DNA of 7,876 nucleotides from Oscillospiraceae bacterium (GTDB lineage: Bacteria; Bacillota; Clostridia; Oscillospirales; Oscillospiraceae), in assembly GCA_031266955.1 (NCBI GenBank), contig JAISAA010000333.1, positions 1 to 7,876 of the forward strand. The letters are read 5' to 3'. Positions 1-5,373 of this stretch are shown piece by piece. The stretch's first letter is position 1; every line of letters starts with the position of its first letter. Made by a program: the position numbers and the translations under genes. The notes beneath the pieces were generated by a model. The model searched no databases. It worked only from the letters and a program-made list of their open reading frames with translations, and was not told the DNA's origin.

Positions 1-1229
1 CGATACTCGCGTCCATAGCGCTGTGGGTGTTCGTGGAGCGCGTCGAAAACGAGGATATCGACAGCCTCGGCGTGCGCGTGCCCGTGGAGTTTATGAATCC
101 GGAGATCGTCGCGGACAAACGGCTCATCGTCACGAATATCGCGCCGGAGAGCGTGACGCTGCGCTTTTCCGGCAAGCGCGGGACGATATCCAAGCTGTAC
201 GACGCCGGGGCCGTCCGCGTGACGGCGAACCTCGCCGATATTACGGCGCCGGGGCTGAATATGCTCGGGTATTCGGTGGCCTACTCCGGGGACGTGGACG
301 AAAAGGGGATAACGATAATATCGCGCTCTGAGGACTATATCTCCGTAAACGTCGAAAACATCCACGATAAGCAGATACCGCTGACGGCGAAGCTCGACGG
401 CGACATCGCCGCGGAGGGCTATCTCGCGGAGCCCGCGGTATTCAATCCGGAGACGGTCACGGTCCGCGGGCCGCGCGGCGAGGTGGAGCGCGTTGCCGCC
501 GCGCGCGTGTCCGTTCAGCGCGAAAACCTCAGCCGCACGCTGACGGCGGAAATGCAGTTCACGCCCGTTGACGCCGACGGGCTGGAAATTCCGGTCGACA
601 GGCTCACGTTCGACCGCGATACGGTGTCCGTCACTATCCCGATACGTCAGGTAAAGGACGTGGCGCTGACGGTGAACGCGATATACGGCTCCGGCGCGAC
701 GACGGAGAACACCGTTATCACGATCACCCCGGAAACGCTTTCCCTTTCTGGCGATCCGGAAACGCTCGGGATGAACAGCCTGACCCTCGCGACTATCGAC
801 CTGACAAAATTCGAGTCGTTTCACAGCTCGACTTATCCTATACTGCTTCCGAACGGCATAAACAACCTGACGGGCGCGACGGAGGCCGAGGTGACGATCT
901 CGATAAAAGGCCTCGAAACAAAGCGCGTCCCCGCGACAAGCGCGAATTTGCAGATCGTCAACGAGACGCCGGGCTACACGGCGGAGCTTATCACGCAAAG
1001 CGTGGACACGGCGATACGCGGCGGCGAGGAAGAGCTGGAGGCCGTCACGGCGGAAAGCGTCAGGATAGTGGCGGATCTCGCGGAATTCGGGGAGACGATA
1101 GGCACGTTCACCGTCCCGGCAAAGGTCTATCTAGACGGGGACTTCGGGGACTGCGGGCCTATCGGCGACTATAAGCTGACGGTGCGCGTCGAAAGGGACG
1201 CCGGCACGCCGCGCGCCGGGGCAAGCTGA
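1..1229 (+). CDS. cdaR: CdaR/YbbR-repeat protein, 5' end cut off by the window
   Basis: YbbR-domain proteins are extracytoplasmic, membrane-anchored partners of the diadenylate cyclase CdaA and modulate c-di-AMP synthesis. The frame is open from the first base. The visible part (first full codon at base 3, 408 residues) begins with the end of a hydrophobic helix (ILASIALWVFVE), the usual N-terminal anchor, so only a short piece is missing. The GTG at 27 lies inside this helix and is not the true start. About four beta-rich YbbR repeats of 80-100 residues follow, each ending in a recognisable strand pattern such as PETVTVRGP (second repeat) and PETLSLSGDPE (third). The protein ends in a short polar tail (RDAGTPRAGAS). 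The family usually sits directly after cdaA, which would be just upstream of the window. It stops one base before the next gene, implying an operon. The family call is firm; the cdaR symbol rests on repeat architecture because cdaA cannot be seen. Confidence 0.88.
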   Translation, partial: ILASIALWVFVERVENEDIDSLGVRVPVEFMNPEIVADKRLIVTNIAPESVTLRFSGKRGTISKLYDAGAVRVTANLADITAPGLNMLGYSVAYSGDVDEKGITIISRSEDYISVNVENIHDKQIPLTAKLDGDIAAEGYLAEPAVFNPETVTVRGPRGEVERVAAARVSVQRENLSRTLTAEMQFTPVDADGLEIPVDRLTFDRDTVSVTIPIRQVKDVALTVNAIYGSGATTENTVITITPETLSLSGDPETLGMNSLTLATIDLTKFESFHSSTYPILLPNGINNLTGATEAEVTISIKGLETKRVPATSANLQIVNETPGYTAELITQSVDTAIRGGEEELEAVTAESVRIVADLAEFGETIGTFTVPAKVYLDGDFGDCGPIGDYKLTVRVERDAGTPRAGAS

Positions 1230-1230
1230 T

Positions 1231-2103
1231 ATGTTCGGGTACGTCAGGCCGTTCACGCCGGAGCTGCGCGTGCGGGAGTTAGAGCTGTTCCGCGCGCTGT
1301 ACTGCGGAGTGTGCTATGAGCTCGGACGGCGCGGAGGGTTCGCCGCGCGGTGCGTTTTGAGCTACGACGTCGTGTTCCTCGCGGCGCTGCTGTGGAAGCC
1401 GGGGGAAGCCCCGCGCGTAGAAAAGCGGCGCTGCCCCGTAAGCCTGCGGAAAAAGCGCTGCTGCGTCAACGTCGGCTCGGCGGCGGAGACGGCGGCGGGG
1501 TACGGGATCATTCTCGCGCACCACAAGCTTCTCGACGACGCGCGGGACGAAGGGCCGCTTCGCGCGGCGGCGGCGCGGACTGCTATGATCTTCCTCGGCG
1601 GCCCGTATAAAAGGGCGGCGCGGGAGTACGCCGCTTTCGACGAAGCCGCGCGAGAGAGGCTCCGCGAGCTCGCGGAGGCGGAAGCCTCCGAATCCGGAGA
1701 CGCGCCGCTCGATTCCGCGGCGGACAAGTTCGCCCTGCTGCTCTCGGCGGCAGCCGAAAGCGAAGCGAGCGGCGAAACGGACGGGGACGCGCGGCGGCGA
1801 GCTCAGAGCAATCTGCTGTACCACCTCGGCAGATGGCTGTATCTGCTTGACGCTCGCGACGACCTTGCCGAGGACGAGGAAAAGCGAAGGCCGAACGTCC
1901 TGCGAAGGCGCGGGCTTGACGACTATGAGCTCGGGCTGACGCTGACGCACTCGAACAACCTCGCGGCCTCGGCGTTCGAGCTTCTGCCGGAAAGCGAATG
2001 GAGCGGTATCGTCCGGAACGTCCTTTACCTCGGGCTGCCCTCGGCGCAGGAACGCGTGTTCGCGGGCGAATGGAAGCGAAGGCGCGGATATCACGCGATT
2101 TGA
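1231..2103 (+). CDS. DUF5685 family protein, function unknown
   Basis: I recognise this 290-residue protein as DUF5685 from its N-terminus (MFGYVRPFTPELRVRELELF) followed by YCGVC; no function is established for the family that I know of. Visible features are a Cys pair at C25/C28, more cysteines at C41, C68, C77 and C78, and two Asp-rich helical motifs. The first is HHKLLDDARDE at residues 97-107. The second is YLLDARDDLAEDEEK, about residues 204-218, followed by RRPNVL. The pair resembles the metal-binding motifs of head-to-head isoprenoid synthases (squalene/phytoene synthase type), which is my inference only. The middle part (about 130-190) is Ala/Glu-rich and probably helical. No signal peptide or membrane segment is evident, so it is likely cytosolic. 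The ATG lies one base after the cdaR stop, with GGGG at 1218-1221 as a weak ribosome site, so translational coupling is likely. Confidence 0.82.
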   Translation: MFGYVRPFTPELRVRELELFRALYCGVCYELGRRGGFAARCVLSYDVVFLAALLWKPGEAPRVEKRRCPVSLRKKRCCVNVGSAAETAAGYGIILAHHKLLDDARDEGPLRAAAARTAMIFLGGPYKRAAREYAAFDEAARERLRELAEAEASESGDAPLDSAADKFALLLSAAAESEASGETDGDARRRAQSNLLYHLGRWLYLLDARDDLAEDEEKRRPNVLRRRGLDDYELGLTLTHSNNLAASAFELLPESEWSGIVRNVLYLGLPSAQERVFAGEWKRRRGYHAI

Positions 2104-2133
2104 GAACCTGAGCGGAAAGGAACTATCTTGGTT

Positions 2134-2793
2134 ATGAACGATCCATACGTAACGCTCGGCGTCAGACAAGGCGCGTCGGAGGACGAGATCAAAAAAGCGT
2201 ACCGCGAGCTCGCGCGGAAATATCACCCCGACAATTATCACGACAATCCGCTCTCCGATCTCGCGTCCGAGAAGATGAAGCAGATAAACGAGGCGTATGA
2301 CGCCGTCACAAAGGGCGCGGCAGGCGGCACAGGCTCGTCGCCTTTCTACGGCTCGACCTTCTACGGCTCCGCGGCGGAGGCCTATGGCGACGAACCGCCT
2401 CGAAACCGCGCCGGCTCGTCGCGCTCCTCTTACTCCGGCGGCGGCTTTTCCGGGGAATTCGCGGCGGTGCGCTCCGCGATAGCCGCCGGGGACCTGGAAT
2501 ACGCGCGCCGGGTTTTGAACGAGTCGGAAAACCGCGGCGCGGAGTGGCATTTCCTCGCGGGGAGCCTGTATTACCGCCAGGGCTGGCTTGACGAGGCGAT
2601 GCGGAATTTTCAAACGGCGGTGACGATGGAGCCGGGGAATCCCGAATACCGCGAGGCGCTCGGGCGTATGCGCGCCGGCGGCGCGGCGTACCGTCCGCCG
2701 GGCTTCGGCGGCATGAGCGCGGGGCGGAGCTGCGACACCTGCGATATCTGCACGGCGATGATGTGCGCCGACCTGTGCTGCCGCTGTGGGTAG
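2134..2793 (+). CDS. J-domain protein with TPR region and Cys-rich tail
   Basis: This is a 219-residue J-domain (DnaJ-like) co-chaperone, expected to stimulate the ATPase of an Hsp70 (DnaK). The J domain occupies residues 2-65, with the essential HPD at 31-33 (RKYHPDNYHDNP) and the helix KMKQINEAYDAV. There is no G/F-Cys4-CTD architecture as in true DnaJ. A Gly/Ser/Tyr linker (about 68-105, containing a repeated FYGS) leads to two TPR-like helical pairs at about 108-172 (WHFLAGSLYYRQGWLDEAMRNF). A short tail carries seven cysteines (C200, C203, C206, C211, C215, C216, C218) and could bind metal or be modified. I chose the ATG at 2134 because MNDPYVTLGV matches the usual J-domain start. A TTG at 2128 is the alternative and sits closer to the ribosome site AGGAA at 2118-2122. 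The last 8 bases overlap the next gene. Confidence 0.88.
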   Translation: MNDPYVTLGVRQGASEDEIKKAYRELARKYHPDNYHDNPLSDLASEKMKQINEAYDAVTKGAAGGTGSSPFYGSTFYGSAAEAYGDEPPRNRAGSSRSSYSGGGFSGEFAAVRSAIAAGDLEYARRVLNESENRGAEWHFLAGSLYYRQGWLDEAMRNFQTAVTMEPGNPEYREALGRMRAGGAAYRPPGFGGMSAGRSCDTCDICTAMMCADLCCRCG

Positions 2794-3355
2794 CGGCGGG
2801 ACGGGGTCCGGCGCGCGGCGGCTGTCGTTTTCGGGGATCATGGCGGCGCTCGCCGTCGCGGCGCTTGCTTTAGGGCGCGTTTTGCCGACGGGACAGCTCG
2901 CGTTCGCCGCCGCAGCGTCGCTGTTCACGGCGGCGACGGCGGCCCGGCTCGGGGCGGCCTGGGGGCTCGGCGTGTGGGCCGCGGCGTCGGCCATAGCGCT
3001 GATACTTTTGCCGGGCGGGGGCTCGGGCTGGCTGTTCGCGCTGTTTTTCGGGTATTATCCCGTGGTGAAGCTCGCGGCGGAGAAACGGCGGCGGGCCGCT
3101 GAGTGGGGGATAAAGCTTTTAAGCTTCGCCGTCGGCGCGGCGGCGGCTCTGGCGGTCTCAAAGGCGCTGGGGATAACGGTATCAATACCCGTGCTCGGCG
3201 AGCTGACGACGCTCGGGGAAAACGCCGGGGCCGCGCGCGTTTTGATACCGTCGGCGCTCGCGGCGGCGTTCGTCGTTTTCGATATCGGGTATTCCAAGCT
3301 GCTCGCTTTTTATACGGAGAGGATATCGGCAAAAATATTCAGGGATCGGGGGTAA
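2786..3355 (+). CDS. Small polytopic membrane protein, possibly ECF S-component-like
   Basis: This 189-residue, very hydrophobic protein is one I cannot assign to a named family. About six membrane segments can be drawn, near residues 15-34, 37-53, 57-77, 80-97, 107-130 and 155-180, ending in a basic cytosolic tail (ERISAKIFRDRG). The size, the six helices and the opening pattern (RRLSFSGIMAALAVAALALG) resemble substrate-binding S components of ECF transporters, but no substrate motif is visible, so this is a guess. The GTG at 2786 overlaps the end of the J-domain gene by 8 bases and has no clear ribosome site, so it would depend on coupling. An ATG at 2840 (codon 19, preceded by GGGG at 2832-2835) is an alternative, but it would cut into the first hydrophobic helix. 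The stop is four bases before yicC. Confidence 0.72.
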   Translation: MGSGGTGSGARRLSFSGIMAALAVAALALGRVLPTGQLAFAAAASLFTAATAARLGAAWGLGVWAAASAIALILLPGGGSGWLFALFFGYYPVVKLAAEKRRRAAEWGIKLLSFAVGAAAALAVSKALGITVSIPVLGELTTLGENAGAARVLIPSALAAAFVVFDIGYSKLLAFYTERISAKIFRDRG

Positions 3356-3359
3356 AAAA

Positions 3360-4283
3360 ATGCTTCGCAGTATGACGGGCTACGGCTCCGGCGCGGCGTC
3401 GTCCGGCGGCGCCGATATACGCGTCGAAATGAAGGGCGTCAACAGCCGGTATTTCGATTTCAGCCTGAAAATACCGCGCGCGTATATGGCTATGGAGGAC
3501 GGCCTGAAAAAGCTCGTGCAAGGCCGCGTGCCGCGCGGCAAGGTGGATATGTTCGTCACGATCGATGCGTCAAAATCGGCGTCCTCGATCCCGAGAGTGA
3601 ACACCGAGGCGGTAAAAGCGTACGTCGCGGCGATAGCGGAGCTCAAGCGGGAGCTTAAAAAAAGCGGCGTAACAAAAGGCATTCAGTTGAATGACTCATT
3701 TGGCTATTTAGCCGATATCACGTTAGCGGATCTGCTGCGCCTGCCGGACGTGCTGACGCCCGCGCGGGACGAAACGGGCGCGGAGGAAATTTCCGCCGCG
3801 GTCTTCGAGGCGTCAAAGCTCGCGCTGACCGCGTTTGAGGATATGCGCGCGCGGGAGGGAACGCGGCTCGGCGACGATATCGCGTCCAAGCTCGGCGATA
3901 TCGAAAAGCTTACGGAATTCATAGAGCGGCGCGCGCCGGAGGTGGTCTCGGCGTACAAAGAACGGCTCCGCGCGAGGATAGAGGAAGCGCTCGGCGCCCA
4001 AATGCCGGACGAGGCCCGGCTGCTCACGGAGGTCGCGATCTTCGCCGACAAGGCCGCCACCGACGAGGAAACGGTGCGTCTGCGCAGCCATATCGAGCAG
4101 GCGCGCGGGATGTTAGAGCTCGACGAGTCCGTCGGGCGCAAGCTCGACTTCATCATTCAGGAGATGAACCGCGAGGCGAACACGATAGGCTCCAAAAGCG
4201 GCGACGCCGAAACCTCCCACGCCATAGTAGAGCTGAAAGCTGAGCTTGAAAAATTACGTGAACAGGCGCAAAATATAGAGTGA
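3360..4283 (+). CDS. yicC: YicC/YloC family endoribonuclease
   Basis: The family was long annotated as stress-induced protein YicC and is now known as an endoribonuclease. E. coli YicC acts in degradation of the small RNA RyhB, and B. subtilis YloC is the homologue. Its 307 residues are a little longer than the roughly 290 usual for the family. The N-terminal signature MLRSMTGYGSG is followed by VEMKGVNSRYFDFSLKIPR at about 22-40 and the PRGKVDMFVTID segment at 58-69. The C-terminal signature (GRKLDFIIQEMNREANTIGSK) covers about 259-279 and precedes the terminal ELKAELEKLREQAQNIE. The ATG at 3360 follows a GGGGG ribosome site at 3348-3352. Residues 105-122 form an apparently extra stretch before LADLLRLPDVL and use A/T-ending codons unlike their surroundings. 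The gene leads the conserved yicC-remA-gmk-rpoZ block. The family call is firm. Confidence 0.96.
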   Translation: MLRSMTGYGSGAASSGGADIRVEMKGVNSRYFDFSLKIPRAYMAMEDGLKKLVQGRVPRGKVDMFVTIDASKSASSIPRVNTEAVKAYVAAIAELKRELKKSGVTKGIQLNDSFGYLADITLADLLRLPDVLTPARDETGAEEISAAVFEASKLALTAFEDMRAREGTRLGDDIASKLGDIEKLTEFIERRAPEVVSAYKERLRARIEEALGAQMPDEARLLTEVAIFADKAATDEETVRLRSHIEQARGMLELDESVGRKLDFIIQEMNREANTIGSKSGDAETSHAIVELKAELEKLREQAQNIE

Positions 4284-4309
4284 GCATCATATCATTATGA
4301 AGGGCGGTC

Positions 4310-4316
4310 AAGGAGG
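4310..4316 (+). promoter_or_regulatory. Shine-Dalgarno site of remA (decides the start)
   Basis: AAGGAGG ends 10 bases before the ATG at 4327. It supports that ATG over the in-frame ATG at 4297, which lies upstream of this site and would add ten Gly-rich residues not typical of RemA. Confidence 0.8.
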
Positions 4317-4326
4317 ACGGCAGGGA

Positions 4327-4584
4327 ATGAAGCTGATAAACATCGGGTTCGGGAATGTGATAGCGGTGAACCGGGTGATCGCCATCGTGAGCCCCGACTC
4401 GGCGCCGATGAAGCGTCTGACAAGCGAATCGCGCGAGCGCGGGCAATTGATCGATGCGACGTTCGGGCGGCGCACGCGCTCGGTGATAATCACGGACAGC
4501 GGGCACATCATACTTGCCGCGACGCAGCCGGATACTATCGCCGGGCGGCTGAGAGGCGACGCGGAGGACACGGACAATGAGTGA
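4327..4584 (+). CDS. remA: RemA/DUF370 DNA-binding regulator
   Basis: RemA is a small oligomeric DNA-binding protein. In B. subtilis it activates extracellular matrix and osmoprotection genes, and the family (DUF370, also called YlzA) is widespread in Firmicutes. The 85 residues start with the invariant MKLINIGFGN and continue with VNRVIAIVSPDSAPMKR (14-30). The basic segment LIDATFGRRTRSVIITDS (41-58) follows, where the arginines at 48, 49 and 51 are candidates for DNA contact by family comparison. The C-terminus after ATQPDTIAGRL is a short acidic tail (RGDAEDTDNE). The start at 4327 is chosen from the family N-terminus and the strong ribosome site. The final 8 bases overlap the start of gmk, so gmk translation is probably coupled. 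Target genes cannot be judged from this window. Confidence 0.95.
   Translation: MKLINIGFGNVIAVNRVIAIVSPDSAPMKRLTSESRERGQLIDATFGRRTRSVIITDSGHIILAATQPDTIAGRLRGDAEDTDNE
4563..4568 (+). promoter_or_regulatory. Shine-Dalgarno site of gmk, inside remA
   Basis: GGAGGA ends 8 bases before the gmk ATG at 4577 and lies inside the last codons of remA. It supports the ATG at 4577 as start despite the 8-base overlap with remA. Confidence 0.75.
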
Positions 4585-5146
4585 TGCGCGGGGCAGACTG
4601 ATAATAATATCGGCGCCGTCCGGCGCGGGCAAGGGCACCGTGATCCGAGAGCTCCGCCGGCTGCGCCCGGAGATAAGATACTCGGTCTCCGCGACGACGC
4701 GCGCGCCGAGGCCGGGCGAAGAGCACGGAGTAGACTATATTTTTCTCGCACCGGAGGAATTTGAGGCGATGGAGGCGCGCGGGGAATTTCTCGAAAGCGA
4801 GACCTACGTCGGGCGGCGCTACGGAACGCCCCGTCTGCCGATAGAGCGCAATACAGGCGACGGCGCGGACACGATCCTGGAGATCGAGGTCAAGGGCGCG
4901 CGCAAGGTACGGGCGAAAAAGCCGGACGCGCTGTCAATATTTCTCGCGCCGCCGAGCGAGCAGGAGCTGCGCCGCCGGCTCCGAGACCGAGGAACGAGCT
5001 CCGGGGAGGAATTTGAGCGCCGGCTCGATACGGCGAAAAAAGAAATGGAGGCGATCGGCGAATATGACCACACAGTGATAAACGACGACCCCGAGCGCGC
5101 CGCGCGGGAAATCATCGGCATAATAGACCGCAAATCAAAAAAATAA
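4577..5146 (+). CDS. gmk: Guanylate kinase
   Basis: Cytosolic guanylate kinase converts GMP plus ATP to GDP plus ADP, an essential step in GTP and dGTP supply and in recycling of guanine nucleotides. The 189 residues are within the family's normal length. The P-loop SAPSGAGKGT is at residues 12-21. The GMP-binding region SVSATTRAPRPGE is at 36-48, followed by HGVDYIF at 50-56, and FLESETYVGRRYGTP (71-85) completes the GMP site. DTILEIEVKGARKV is the conserved core strand and helix, and the lid/RG segment (LRDRGTSSGEEFERRL) is present. The end, YDHTVINDD followed by a short helix and a Lys-rich tail, is typical. All expected key residues are visible. It is nested between remA (8-base overlap) and rpoZ (26-base gap), as in most Firmicutes. 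Confidence 0.97.
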   Translation: MSDARGRLIIISAPSGAGKGTVIRELRRLRPEIRYSVSATTRAPRPGEEHGVDYIFLAPEEFEAMEARGEFLESETYVGRRYGTPRLPIERNTGDGADTILEIEVKGARKVRAKKPDALSIFLAPPSEQELRRRLRDRGTSSGEEFERRLDTAKKEMEAIGEYDHTVINDDPERAAREIIGIIDRKSKK

Positions 5147-5158
5147 TCTCAATTATTT
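5141..5158 (+). other. A/T-only hairpin over the gmk stop, next to the rpoZ ribosome site
   Basis: The arms AAATAAT (5141-5147) and ATTATTT (5152-5158) are perfect reverse complements around the loop CTCA. The left arm contains the gmk stop codon, and the rpoZ ribosome site GGAGGG begins on the next base (5159). No U-run follows, so it is not an intrinsic terminator. The stem has no G-C pair and would be weak. It may modulate rpoZ initiation or may simply be a by-product of an A/T-rich gap. Confidence 0.5.
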
Positions 5159-5164
5159 GGAGGG
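5159..5164 (+). promoter_or_regulatory. Shine-Dalgarno site of rpoZ
   Basis: GGAGGG ends 8 bases before the ATG at 5173. A second ATG follows directly at 5176 (11-base spacing); the first fits better. Confidence 0.75.
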
Positions 5165-5172
5165 AAATATTT

Positions 5173-5370
5173 ATGATGCTATACCCATCGCTTTCAGAAA
5201 TGCTGGAGTTTGTAAACAGCCGTTATCTGCTCGTGAACGTCGTCGCGAAGCGCGCGCGCGAGCTTTCGGCAGCGAGCGAGCGGCGCGGTGAGCCGCTTGA
5301 AAAAAAGCCGGTTTCGTACGCGATAGACGAAGTTGCCGCCGGAGAGATCCGCGCGAGCGTGGACGGTTGA
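5173..5370 (+). CDS. rpoZ: DNA-directed RNA polymerase omega subunit
   Basis: Omega wraps the C-terminal part of beta-prime and helps RNA polymerase assembly and stability. This short 65-residue form is typical of Firmicutes. It shows MLYPSLSEMLEFVNSRYLLV followed by AKRARELS, the conserved helices, then KPVSYAIDEVAAGEIRA, which matches the family's usual KPVxxAxxEIAxGKI end. The start at 5173 is supported by the GGAGGG site; the second Met (5176) cannot be excluded. The gene follows gmk as expected. It ends in TGA only three bases before the priA TTG and is in the same reading frame as priA. Confidence 0.94.
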   Translation: MMLYPSLSEMLEFVNSRYLLVNVVAKRARELSAASERRGEPLEKKPVSYAIDEVAAGEIRASVDG

Positions 5371-5373
5371 GCC

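Noticed and set aside
2344..2369. Short direct repeat encoding FYGS twice in the J-protein linker
   Set aside because: Low-complexity Gly/Ser/Tyr linkers are normal in J-domain proteins; no sign of a larger repeat.
1279..2994. 571-codon open frame on the minus strand across DUF5685, the J-domain gene and the membrane-protein gene
   Set aside because: It runs antisense to three well-supported genes, has low-complexity Ala/Arg-rich content and no recognisable domain. Long antisense frames are expected in GC-rich DNA.
3353..3360. Run of seven A residues at the start of yicC as a slippage site
   Set aside because: It lies at the very start codon, the downstream frame is intact and nothing indicates frame shifting.
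4287..4300. TCATA-TCAT-TATGA inverted repeat in the yicC-remA gap
   Set aside because: The stem is only 5 bases, mostly A/T, with no U-run; too weak to call a terminator or operator.
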